Below are positions 37,531-49,303 of a stretch of 64,000 bases of DNA, one piece after another. Origin of the DNA: Flaccisagitta enflata (Eukaryota; Chaetognatha; Sagittoidea; Aphragmophora); NCBI GenBank assembly GCA_965153355.1, contig OZ231127.1:9176001-9240000 (forward strand), in the 5' to 3' direction. Below the pieces are notes generated by a model. The model did not search any database and was not told where the DNA came from. It saw nothing but the letters and a program-made list of their open reading frames with translations. Position 1 is the stretch's first letter, and each line of letters opens with the position of its first letter. The position numbers were made by a program, and so were the translations under genes.

Positions 37531-40500
37531 GGAAGATAGATCATTTCTGCTGTGTTTGCTATCCTCAATCAGTTGCATTGATTTCTGTAATGAATAACTT
37601 ATCATTATATTGATAACGTATGATATATATAACTGAACACTTTTTGAAAAATGAAAGATCATATATTCTAAGCTTACAGATATCGACAGAGAAAAGAATA
37701 TGTTTCGGTAACAGTTGAGTTCCTTTTCAAGATTGCTACAAGTGCAGAAATGAATTCATTTCTGTGTTGCTTTCTCTAATCTAAAAACAGTCATAATTAT
37801 CCTGAAAAAACTGAGTGACATCTACAGAAATTAATCAGCATATACGATGTTTCTGCAATGACTATTTAATTACATAAATAAACACAGAAATGAATTCATT
37901 TCTGTAATTGTTTGAGATTGCTTAGAGTATCGCAACTACTGCAAAATGAATCCATTTCTGTGATCATTTCTGTAATAAATTAGAGTCATTTTTTAAGGAA
38001 TTAAGTTTCTAGATTGGGAGGGGCCAAAAAGATAGGGGTTTTTGACGGGATTTAAAATGAAATTGATTTCTGTGATGATTTCTAGAAATCAAAAAGTTTT
38101 CTGTAAGTTTTCTGTGATAGATTCTGGCAAATTCAGCCATTTAATGTTAAAGTAAACATTGCAGAAAACTATTTGCTTTCTAAAATTCATCACAGAAATC
38201 AATTTCATTCTAAATCCGCCTGTAAACCCCTACCTTTTTAGCCCCTTCCAATCTAGGAACTTAACTCCTTAGATGACATAATGATATTTCTTAATTACAG
38301 AAAACTAATCAGAAATGATTTCATTTTAGTTAACAGAAAACATTGTAGAAAACTATTTGATTTCTAAAAATCATCACAGAAATCAATTTCATTCGAAATC
38401 CCCCTGTAAACCCCTACCTTTTTAGCCCCTCCCAATCTAGAACTTAATTCCTTGAATAACTAATAATTATTCTTTTATTCATTACAGAAATGATCACAGA
38501 AATGAATTCATTTCTGCAGTAGTTGCAATCCTTTAAGGGAACCCAGCAATTACAGAAACAATTTCATTTCTATGTGTTGTTTTCGGTTATCAAGAAATAT
38601 CATTATCTGTTATCTAATTAGTTAGATTCCTAGATTGGGAGGGGTTAAAAGGTTAGGGGTTTACAGGGGGGTTTAGAATGTCGGCGAATGGTGTTTGTGA
38701 TGATTTCTAGAAATCAAGTAGTTTTCTGTTAGGTTTTCTGCAATCCAAAAGCTGATAGATTTCTCCTATTTCATTCATTTTAGGTGACAGAAAACATTGC
38801 AGAAAACATTTGATTTCTAGAAATCTGTACAGAAATCAATTTCATTCTAAATCCCCCTGTAAACCCCTACCTTTTAGCCCCTCCCAATCTAGGAACTCCT
38901 CCTTTGATAACAGATAATGATATTTCTTAATTACAGAAAACAACAAAGCGATTCATTTGCAGTAGTTGCAATCCTCTAAGGGAACTCAGCAATTACAGTA
39001 AATTCATTTCTGTATTGATTTCTGTGGTAAATATCATTATCTGTATCTAAGAGGTTAAGTTTCCCTGGGTGGGAAGGAAAAGGCAGGAATTTACCAGGAT
39101 TTAAATAATATTTCTGTGATGATTTCTAAGAATCAAATGGTTTTCTGTATTTTCTGTAACCTAAAATGAATGAAATAGGTGAAATCTATCAGCATTAAAT
39201 GCAGAAAACCCGACAGAAAACTGCTTGATTTCCACAGAAATCTTATCTGAAAATCAATTTCATTCTAAATCCCTATGAAACCCCTACCTTTTTAGCCCCT
39301 CCCAATCTAGGAACTTAACTCCTTAGATAACAGATAATGATATTTCTTAATTACAGAAAACAACACAGAAATGAATTCATTTCTGCAGTAGTTGCAATCC
39401 TCTAAGGGAACTCAACAATTACAGAAATGAGTTCATTTCTGTATTGATTTCTGTAGTTAAATATCATTATTTTTTAATGAATTAAGTTTCTAGATTGGGA
39501 GGGGCCAAAAAGATAGGGGTTTTTGAGGGGATTTAAAATGGAATTGATTTCTATGATGATTTCTAGAAATCAAATAGTTCTCTGTCAGGTTTTCTGCATT
39601 ATAAATGCTGATAATTTCACCTATTTCATTCATTTTAAGTTACAGAAAACATTGCAGAAAACTATTTGATTTCTAGAAATCATCACACAGAAATCAATTT
39701 CTGTTCTTAATCCCCTGTAAGCCCTACCTTTAGCCCCTCCCAATCTGAACTTAACTCCTTAGATAACAGATGATATTTCTTAATTACAGAAATCAATAAA
39801 ATGAATTCATTTCTGTAATTGTTAAGTTCCCCTTAAGAAAGTTGCAACAACATAGAAATAGATTCATTTACTGTATTTGACCCCTGCTATGGTCAAAATA
39901 TCATTATCTATCATCTAGAGTTGAAGATTCTAATTGAAACAAAACAGAGAATTTAGAGATTTAAATGAGTGATTTCTGTGATATTCTAGAAATCAAAATG
40001 AACTGTGAGTTCTGCATTCTAAATGCTGATAGATTTCACCTATTTCATTCATTTTAGGTTGAAAACATTGCAGAAAACTGTCCCATTTCTAGAAATCATC
40101 ACAGAAATTCATTTCATTCTAAATCCCCCTGTAAACCCCTACCTTAACAGCCCCTCCCAGTCTAGGAACTTAACTCCTTAGATAAAAGATGATATTTCTT
40201 AATTACAGAAATCAATACAGAAATGAATTCATTTCTGTAATTGAATCATCGAAGGGAACCCAACAATTACAGAAATGAATTCATTTCTGTGTTGTTTTCT
40301 ATAACGTTAAAAAATATCATTATCTGTCTAAGGTTAAGGTCCTAGATTGGGAGGGGCTAAAAAGGTAGGGGTTTACAGGGGGATTTAGAATGGAATTGAT
40401 TTCTGTGATGATTTCTAGAAATCAAGAAGTTTTCTGTCGGGAATTCTGCATTCTAAATGCTGATAGATTTCACCTATTTCATTCATTTTAGGTTACAGAA

Positions 40501-42715
40501 AACATTGCAGAAAACTATTTGATTTCTAGAAATCATAACAGAAATCAATTTCATTCTAAATCCCCCTGTAAACCCCTACCTTTTTAGCCCCTCCCAATCT
40601 AGGAACTTCACTCCTTTGATAACAGATAATGATATTTCTTAATTACAGAAAACAACACAGAAATGAATTCATTTCTGCAGTAGTTGCGATCCTCTAAGGG
40701 AACTCAACAATTACAGAAATGAATTCATTTCTGTATTGATTTCTGTAATTAAGAAATATCATTTTCTGTTATCTAAGGAGTTAAGTTCCTAGATTGGGAG
40801 GGGCTAAAAAGGTAGGGGTTTACAGGGGGATTTAGAATGAAATTGATTTCTGTGTTGTTTTCTAGAAATCAAATAGTTTTCTGCAATGTTTTCTGTTGAC
40901 TGAAATGAAATCATTTATGAGTAGATTTCTATCAGCATTTAAAATGCAAAACCCGGCAAGCTACTTGATTTCTAGAAATCATCAAATAAATCAATTTCAT
41001 TCTAAATCCCCCTGTAAACCCCTACCTTTTTAGCCCCTCCCAATCTAGGAACTTAACTCCTTAGATAACAGATAATGATATTCCTTAATTACAGAAAACA
41101 ACACAGAAATGAATTCATTTCTGCAGTAGTTGCGATCCTCTTAGGAACTCAACAATTGCAGAAATGAATTCATTTCTGTATTGATTTCTGTAATCCAAGA
41201 AATATCATTATCTAGGAAGTTAAGTTCTAGACAGGAAGGGGCTAAAAAGGCAGGGGTTTACTGGGGATTTAGAATGAAATTGATTTCTGTTATGATTTCT
41301 AGAAATCAAGTAGTTTTCTGCAAGGTTTTCTGTTACCTGAAATGGCTGAAATCTTTCATCATTGAGATTGCAGAAAATCCAACAGAAAACTTGATTTCTA
41401 GAAATAATCATAGAAATCAATTTCTTTCTACATCCCCCTGTAAACCCCTGCCTTTTTAGTCCCTCCCAATCTAGGAACTTAACTCCATGGGTATTGATAT
41501 TTCTTAATTACAGAAATCAATACAGAAATGAATTCATTTCTGTAATTGTTGAAGTTCAACAGAGATCGCAACAGCTGAAATGAATTCATTTTTGCTGTGT
41601 TTTCTTGTAATTAAGCTGTCATTATCTGTTATCTGGGAGATTAAGATTTCTAGGTAGAAAACTCAGCAAAGTTGAAATTTAGAAATTGTTTCTGTGATGA
41701 TTTCTAGAAATCAAGCAGATTTTCTGTCAGGAATTTCTACATTCTAAATATGATAGATTTCTATTTCATTATTTTAGGTTCTGAAAGCATTGCAAAACTA
41801 TTTGATTTCTGAAATCATCGCGAAATCAATTTCTTATAAATCCCCTATAAGCCCCTACCTTTTAGCCTCCATCTAGGAACTTAACTCCTTAGATAACAGA
41901 TGATATTTATTCAGTACAGAAATCAACACAGAAATGAATTCATTTCTGTAATTGTTGCGATCCTCTAAGGAAACTCAACAATCACAGAAATGAATTCATT
42001 TCTGTGTTGATTTCTGTAATTAATTTCATCACAGAAATCAACAAAGAAATGAATCATTTTCTGCAGTAGTTGCAATCCTCTAAAGAACCCAGTTGAAATG
42101 AATTCATTTCTGTGTTGTTTTCTGTAATTAAGAAATATCATTATCTGTTATCTTAGGTTTTAAGTTCCTAGATTGGGAGGGGCTAAAAAGGTAGGGGTTT
42201 ACAGGGGGATTTAGAATGAAATTGATTTCTGTGATGATTTCTAGAAATCAAGTAGTTTTCTGTCGGGTTTTCTGCATTCTAAATGCTGATAGATTTCACC
42301 TATTTCATTCATTTTAGGTTACAGAAAACATTGCAGAAAACTATTTGATTTCTAGAAATCATTACAGAAATTTATTTCATTCTAAATCCCCCTGTAAACC
42401 CCTACCTTTTTAGCCCCTCCCAATCTAGGTACTTAATTCCTTGAATAACTAATGATTCTTTTATTCATTACAGAAATGATCACATAAATGAATTCATTAC
42501 TGCAGTAGTAGCGATCCTCTAAGGGAACTCCACAATTACAGAAATGAATTCATTTCTCTGTTGATTTCTGTAATTAAATTGTCATTACAGAAATCATTAT
42601 AGAAATGAATTCATTTCTGCAGTAGTTGCGATCCTCTAAGGGAACTCAGCAAATACAGAAATGAATTCATTTTAGCTAACAGAAAACCATTTGATTTCTA
42701 AAAATCTGAACAGTA
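37531..42715. repeat. Palindromic satellite array, unit about 445 bp
   Basis: Two conserved blocks alternate: TAGATTGGGAGGGGCTAAAA with GTAGGGGTTTACAGGGGGAT, and their reverse complements (CCCCTCCCAATCTAG). Palindromes such as CAGAAATGAATTCATTTCTG and TTTCTAGAAATC lie between. Forward blocks recur at about 40345, 40796 and 41236, giving a period near 445 bp. About ten units are present, each with an inverted partner. No gene; the 60-90 codon frames inside are incidental. Confidence 0.9.
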
Positions 42716-42718
42716 AAT

Positions 42719-43553
42719 TTTGGTCCGCGACGGAGGGGGGTTAATGACCACCAATTCCATGAGGTCGCTACAACAAAAAGATCTTAACCCTACAAAACGT
42801 GTATAAATCAGGTACATATGTTGAGTCTTCCCATTTTGAGTCTGAATACCAAGTTTCAACCAAATTGGTTGCAAAGCATCAAAGCTAGGGAAGTTTTTCA
42901 CTTTTGGGCCGGTTGGGTGGTAGGCTGGTTAGGCCGGTTAGCATACTCAAATGCACATAAATCACATATATATGTTGAATCCTTCAATTTAGAGACTCCA
43001 TAAAAAATTTCAACCATATCAGCTGAAAAATGCCAAAGATATGCACGTTTTTCTTTTTTAGGCTGGTAGGTTGGTTTGACATGATATATAGTGTGCATAT
43101 GTTGAGTTTTTCCAGCTAGAGACTCCATTCCAAGTTTCAACCAAATGGGTTGAAAATGTCGAAGTTATGCAAGTTTTTCACTTTCAAGCCGGTAGGCTGG
43201 TTGGGTAGTAGGTCGGTTTGGCCGGTTAGCATGCTCAAATGCAAAAAAATCATATATGTTGAGTCCTTCCATTTAGAGACTCCATACCAAATTTCAACCA
43301 AATGGTTGAAAAATGGCAGTTATGCACGTTTTTCACTTTTAGGTGGGTAGGCTGATTGGGCCCGTTGGGTTGGTCGGATCACAAAAATCGGATAGGATGT
43401 AAAGCGCCCTACCCTTGTACAACTTCCCACCAAATATGAACCAAATCGGTCAAAGCATAAAAAAGTTATCCATCTTTTTAAAGTGTTTACGACGACGAAG
43501 ACAACCACCCGCCTTAAATTATAGTCCGTGTTGGAATGATAATCCGTCGCGGA
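42719..43553. mobile_element. Insertion with short terminal inverted repeats inside the satellite
   Basis: Left end GGTCCGCGACGGA, right end TCCGTCGCGGAC. The interior holds three diverged copies of a roughly 200-bp unit with ATATGTTGAGTC, CCAAATTTCAACCAAAT and GGCCGGTTAGCAT words. A satellite-like word AAAAATC...CAGAAATT occurs on both sides, possibly an imperfect target duplication. No transposase frame. Confidence 0.6.
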
Positions 43554-43555
43554 CA

Positions 43556-43990
43556 AAAATCATCACAGAAATTAATTTCATTTTAACTCCACTTCTAAAC
43601 CCTACCTTTTAAGCCTCTCTCAATCTAAGAACTTTACTTAGAATAACTAATGACCGTCTTAACTACTGCAGAATTGCATATATATGTATGATTTCCTTAA
43701 TGAGTGTTTCTTCAATTACATAAATCTCCAACCGCTTAGTACATTTCTATGATAATCTTTGTAATGAATCAAAGAGTGGTTTATCATTTAAGTAACTAAG
43801 TTCTGAGATTAGGAGGGGATCGGAAACGTAGGGGTTTACAGGGAAGTTTAGAATGAAACTGGGATGATTTTTAAAAATCAAATAGTGTTCTGCGATGTTT
43901 TTTGTAATGTTCTATGATCATTTCTGTTACAAGTAAAAGTCATTATTTGGTATTTAAATTTAAGGAATGAAATTCATTTCTCGGTTAAAT
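43556..43990. repeat. Diverged continuation of the 445-bp satellite
   Basis: Retains CACAGAAATTAATTTCATTT and ATTAGGAGGGGATCGG-like remnants. Confidence 0.7.
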
Positions 43991-44034
43991 TCTACATGAG
44001 TGAACGCAACTCGAGAATAAACATGACCAAAAAG

Positions 44035-44452
44035 TTAGATGGCATGTTATAGTCCATGATGGCATACCTTGAAGTCCATGATGGCATACCATGAAGTCCT
44101 TGGAATGAACCTTGATGGCAAACCTAGAAGGCCTTGATGGCAAACCTTGAAGGCCTTGATGGCAAACCTTGAAGGCCTTGATGGCAAACCTTGAAGGCCT
44201 TGATGGCAAACCTTGAAGGCCTTGATGGCAAACCTTGAAGGCCTTGATGGCAAACCTTGAAGTCCTCGATGGCAAACCTAGGAGTCCATGATGGCATACC
44301 ATGAAGTCCATCATGGCATATCATGAAGTCCCTCATGGCATACCATGGAGACAATGATGGCGTACCTTGAAGTCCATGATGGCATACCTTGAAGTCCATG
44401 ATGGCATACCTTGAAGACCATGATGGCATTTCTTGAAGACCATGATGGCAAA
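44035..44452. repeat. 22-bp minisatellite GATGGCAAACCTTGAAGGCCT
   Basis: About 18 units. The centre is homogeneous (CTTGAAGGCCTTGATGGCAA) and both edges carry CATACC / AGTCCATGATGG variants. Confidence 0.9.
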
Positions 44453-44552
44453 GAGAAAAGAATTGAATTTATAAATAAGTTAAATTACGAGTTGATTCCC
44501 CAAAATATGAGTTGAAAAGAATTGATAAAAGAAAGAGTTGTACTCCCAAAAT

Positions 44553-44667
44553 ACGCGACAAGACAGTCTTGGACGATTGGGCAGGGGCAGTATTGAAGAA
44601 AAAAAAATTTAAAAATGCGATGGACAGACGGACCAACATAAGTGTAGTCGCGCGTCTGCAACTAAAA
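44553..44667 (-). mobile_element. Hairpin-capped dispersed element, reverse copy
   Basis: Ends GTAGTCGCGCGTCTGCAACTAAAAAG, preceded by a GACGGACC word. Confidence 0.6.
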
Positions 44668-44989
44668 AGAGGAGAGTGAAGTTCCAGAAAAAAGTTGAAT
44701 TCCAGAAATAACAGTCGAATTCCAAAAATGAGTTGAATTTAAAAATGAGATTCAAAAAAGTTTGAGTCAAACTCTTATAAGTTATAGTTAGTCTACCTCT
44801 AACATTCAGAGTCTAAATTTAATTTGTAGAAACAAAAATTCTACGCCAAAAAAGTTTAACTCAAATTTTCAGCACCTTAGTTTGACTTGAGTTAAAGTTC
44901 AAGTCAAACATGCGCGCTAAAAATTTGTGTTGTACTCAAACTACCAGAATTAAAAAGGTGCTAAAAATTTGATGTGGACTCTTAACTAT

Positions 44990-45328
44990 TTGAGTTGGAG
45001 TCTAACTTTTAGAGTTGGAGTCTAACTTTTAGAGTTGGAGTCTAACTTTTAGAGTTGGAGTCTAACTTTTAGAGTTGGAGTCTAACTTTTAGAGTTGGAG
45101 TCTAACTTTTAGAGTTAGAGTCTAACTTTTAGAGTTAGAGTCTAACTTTTAGAGTTAGAGTCTAACTTTTAGAGTTAGAGTCTAACTTTTAGAGTTAGAG
45201 TCTAACTTTTAGAGTTAGAGTCTAACTTTTAGAGTTAGAGTCTAACTTTTAGAGTTAGAGTCTAACTTTTAGAGTTGAACTCTAACTTTTAGAGTTGAAC
45301 TCTAACTTTTAGAGTTAAACTCTAACGC
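44990..45328. repeat. 20-bp minisatellite AGAGTTGGAGTCTAACTTTT
   Basis: About 17 near-identical units arranged in blocks: first GTTGGAG, then GTTAGAG, then GTTGAAC variants. Degenerate precursors extend back to about 44750. Confidence 0.95.
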
Positions 45329-45734
45329 AAACTCTAAACATCGCAAATTTCATAGAAGATAGCGCGCTGCTGCGATCCGATCAAGCGGGAAGGGATCGCA
45401 TTTACCGACGATCCAAGCGGGAGGAAGTCCAAGTCGGAAAAACGCCTAAGTCCGCGTGCTAAAAATTTTTTAAAGACTGCTAAAAACTGCTAAAACTTTA
45501 TTACCGTTCCCCACCCCCTGTATATATAATACTTAAAATTAAAAACGCTCTAAGAACGTTGAATGCTTCATTTGGCCTAAAAAAAAACATGAAGTTTTCG
45601 AAAAAAAATGACTTCTTATTAAAAAAAAATTTATGTCTCACAGAAGATTCAACATGGTATGGTCCAAACAATCTAAATCCAGGGTTAAAACGCCTATGAA
45701 CATACTGCGTCGGCGGAGTCGAGGGAGAGGACCG

Positions 45735-46440
45735 AAGCAGGGCAACAGGTATCGCTAACCGCACATTGCCCTTGGGCGACCTGTTTTAGTCACGTGCTAC
45801 GCGACTCTACAGCCCGCTTTGTCGGTCGTCCGTCGGTACGTCCGTTCATCAGTCCGTCACACTTTACCTCACATCAAAATGTCAGATCTCTTACAATGCA
45901 CAGTAAAGCTAGTCATCCAAGGATCGCGCATGGTCAACGGTACCCGATGCCCCTGCTGGGAAGTGATCAGTGGTAAGTGATGAAAACTGGTGAGGACACA
46001 GTGAATCCTGGGGTGGGTGGAAACATCCCGTCTGATGGGAGCTCTTGATGAATTTAGACCTGAAAGGCATATTTGAGCTGGAAGGGGCATAACTATAGCT
46101 TGGGGGAAACGGGTGAGGTTTGGAGGACTGGTTTTATGCCTTGAGGGCTGATTGAAGGTCTGGAGGGCAGATTTGAGGTCTGGAGGGCAGATTTGCGGCA
46201 TGGGGGGCTGATTTGAAGCCGAGAGGGCTAATTTGAGGCGTGTAGAGCTAAATTGAGGTCTTATAGGCTTTCATTGAGGTCTGAAAGGGCTAAATTGAGG
46301 CCTGGAAAAGCTAATTTGAGGCCTTGATGGTCAACGGGGGGGACGGACGGACAAAAGGATGGAAGGACAGATGGACAGACATTCCCCCTGTGTTCTAAAG
46401 GACATCACCCCTTTGGGGCCGCTGCCCAAAAAGCGACTAA
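45735..46440. repeat. Dispersed GCCCTTGGGCGACCTG / GGGGCCGCTGCCC module
   Basis: GCAGGGCAACAGGTATCGC and TTGCCCTTGGGCGACCTGTT at the left and TTTGGGGCCGCTGCCCAAAA at the right are module ends. Degenerate GAGGTCTGGAGGGCAGATTT units lie between, and a hairpin-capped element head is inserted at 45785-45870. Confidence 0.7.
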
Positions 46441-47190
46441 AGTTCTTTCTTTTTGTCCTGAATGTCTGACGTCTTACAATGATTTAAATATTTTATTACA
46501 ACACTTGAATCAAATGCCTCAAAAAATGGACCTTCTTCAGATTTTGGCATGCAGTTCCTTAAAAATGTGTAGAACAAGAATTTAACACTTATTCAGCCAA
46601 AACATTTGCCAAAAAAAAATCAGTATCACTCATCTAATCTAAAAACTGCTTTTCTTAAGAATAATGCTACTCTTAGGAATTTTTTTGCATAACATTGAAT
46701 GCATGGAGACCAAATAAACTACCCAATTTAAAACAGATGATTGACTTTATTTTGACAGAAATTTTCATGGATGTGGCATAATGTTATCATGGTAATAAAT
46801 GGATTCAAAGTTTTGAACAAGACAAAAATGAACCTTCTCTTTAATTCATACCAGTGGTATAACCAGTCTCTAATCATCCTTTATATCATTTTCTGCAAAA
46901 ATTTTGCCCCTTTCAACTAAATAACATTGCTGAAAATGAGATCCAAATGCGAAAAGGTCGTTAAATCTTAACAAGACCCTGAAAACAGGTGCTTACGGGT
47001 GAAAAATGTTGCTCACAGCTGGTAGAGAGTCTGTAAAGCAAGGATACAGATCTTTTGAAAATAGTGTGCATAGGCATTGAGAACATACTTTGAGATATTT
47101 CATCATTGCTGTTCCGCCCCCCCCCCCCAAAAAAAAAATTGCATCATATAAGCAACTAATATACAAGCATCAAACTTATTTCACTATCAT
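46441..47190. other. No gene seen
   Basis: AT-rich sequence of unknown nature without supported coding or structural signal. Confidence 0.5.
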
Positions 47191-47191
47191 T

Positions 47192-47400
47192 TTTTGTCGC
47201 GTGCACGCGACTCTACAGCCCGCTTTGTCGGTCTGTCGGTCGGTCCATTTGTCCTTCCGTCAAACTTTACTTTTTTATTTTTTCGGCGTTTACGGGCGTT
47301 TGCTGCATTACTGCTCCTGCCCAAATGCATGGTTAGCCTTTTTTATCACTGCCCCTGCCAACCAGCAAGAGACTAATGTAGCAGTGTATCCGGCCTTGTA
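47192..47400 (+). mobile_element. Hairpin-capped dispersed element
   Basis: TTTTTGTCGCGTGCACGCGACT, then CTACAGCCCGCTTTGTCGG, ending GTGTATCCGGCCTTGTA. Confidence 0.8.
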
Positions 47401-48580
47401 TAAGTTTAAAATCGATTTTGGCGTGATAACATCATACCAAAAATATCAAAAATATCAAAAATATCAAAAATTCAGAGGATAAAGAAACACTCATTTACTT
47501 CATTGTATGGTTAAACCAATCTTCAGTCAGCTTGAGGCAAAAATACCCAAAAAACAGCATTTTTTAGCACAAAAAAGTGATGCCAATCTTACTTTCAAAT
47601 AATTCGACAAAATGTCATATTCTTGTGCTACACACAGGTTCTGTAGGCAAATATCTGAGAATGGTCAACTTTTTATCTAAAACCTCTTCGAATTGGGCTT
47701 TTCGCAACTATGTTATAAAACCGACATAATATCATGCACTCTCTTGTCTTCCTTTTCAGAGATTGGCTTCGGTATGAGCAACCACATTTACCAACGGGAG
47801 TGTCAAACGCGATAAGAAGCGGACTCCTGAGTTTTCATTCTACTCTGAGTAATATTAATAATATCAACTTGATGATAATAACGATATTGAAATTAATAGT
47901 ATTTCGTGCCGTCTCTTTCTATTAATAAGCAATTAGATTTTAAGCCTTTATTGTTATTATAATTGAATGATAATTATAGAAAGTAGATCTAACTAATTCA
48001 AAGCGGCTTTTTAACCATGGCCAAAAAAAAAAACCGTACATGGCGGTTTTTGATGCCTTTGACTGGCTTAGCCTGAATGAAAATACAAAAAAAGTGACCG
48101 TTTGAAAGATCTTTGAAAGTTCTTCAAATCTAGACCAAGCAGAAAGTTGTAGCTCAATTTGTTTAGAAATGGCAACAGTTTCAAGTGTGCATCACCATAA
48201 CCTGTCCATTGAAGGGATTTTGTACTTTTAGTTCTGTCTTAAAAAGCATAAAAAACATATCTGACAAAGGGAAATTAAGAAAAATTTAAAAGAAAATGAA
48301 AACATAACTCACTATCTACAAAATGGCGCCAAGCAGACATTTTTAGGTCAATCCATTTAGAATTTGTTATCAAATAAAGACATTTAGTCTATGAATTCAA
48401 GTTAGTAAAAAACATCATATCTGGCAGAATTAGATTTGATACTTTTTTTTCAAATTAACATAACTTCTAGAGTTTTTAAGTTAGAATTTCGTTCAACGAC
48501 TCAAATCAATGATTTTTCGAAGCTCTTTAGAATGGTCATAGATTTTATGTACTTTCCTAAAAGCAGCAGCAAGTTATAGT
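47401..48580. other. No gene seen
   Basis: AT-rich sequence with a short AAATATCAA tandem at 47440-47470. Confidence 0.5.
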
Positions 48581-48582
48581 AG

Positions 48583-48702
48583 AAACAAGGCCAAGTAGGC
48601 CAATAAGGTGCGACGTGTGGATCGTCGAACGAATGCGTTACCGACCAACAGACAGACAGACGGACAGAGCCAGTTATAGAGGTGCTTTGTCGCACCTAAA
48701 AA
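48583..48702 (-). mobile_element. Hairpin-capped dispersed element, GGTGC subfamily
   Basis: Starts AACAAGGCCAAGTAGGCC and ends AGGTGCTTTGTCGCACCTAAAAAG. The stem is AGGTGC/GCACCT. Confidence 0.8.
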
Positions 48703-48730
48703 GCAATACGCTTTTTTTTTTTGTGGCCAT

Positions 48731-48992
48731 AGTTAGTCGCGAGCTACGCGACTCTACACTCCGCTTTGTTGGTCCGCCAATCCGTTGGTTCATCCATCCG
48801 TCGGTCCGTCCATTACACTTTTTTGTTTTTGTTTTTGTTTTTGTTTTTGTTTTTGTTTTTGTTTTTGTTTTTGTTTTTGTTTTTGTTTTTGTTTTTGTTT
48901 TTGTTTTTTGCGGTCTTTGGCACCGCCCCAGCCCAAATGATCAAGTGAATTTAAATACGGCCCCTGCCGACCCGGACGTGACTGGGGGACGT
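48731..48992 (+). mobile_element. Hairpin-capped dispersed element with internal (TTTTTG)n
   Basis: TTAGTCGCGAGCTACGCGACT begins it. A TTTTTG hexamer array of about 15 units (48817-48906) expands the middle, followed by the usual Pro-box-like CCCCTGCCGACCCGGACGTG. Confidence 0.75.
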
Positions 48993-49151
48993 GATGGTGG
49001 AGAAAGGATTTGATAAAGATTCTATGAAAGAAGCCTAAAAATTGTCAAACATAAACCCGCTTCTTCAAAATAACCCGTAAATAGGAAAAAAAGTGAGATG
49101 GCAGAAATAATCTTTAGACATGGTGAATAGAATTATAGATCAAACAATAGA

Positions 49152-49277
49152 AAAACAAGGCCAAGTAGGCCAATAAGGTCCGCCGTGTGGATCGTCGAAC
49201 GAATGCGTTACCGACGGACCGACGGACCGACCAACCAACCAACGGACACAGCCAGTTAAAGAGGTGGCGCACCTAAA
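49152..49277 (-). mobile_element. Hairpin-capped dispersed element, GGTGC subfamily
   Basis: About 90 percent like the copy at 48583. It ends AGAGGTGGCGCACCTAAAAAG and supplies an accidental stop to the frame of the adjacent exon. Confidence 0.8.
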
Positions 49278-49303
49278 AAGGAAACACTTTTCTCTGAACT
49301 CAC

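Noticed and set aside
41181-41459. Frames on both strands within the 445-bp satellite
   Set aside because: They lie on palindromic satellite sequence and are not preserved in neighbouring units.
43985-44429. Three overlapping minus frames with HGLQGLPSRP-type repeats
   Set aside because: A 22-bp minisatellite is open in all three frames; there is no unique coding sequence.
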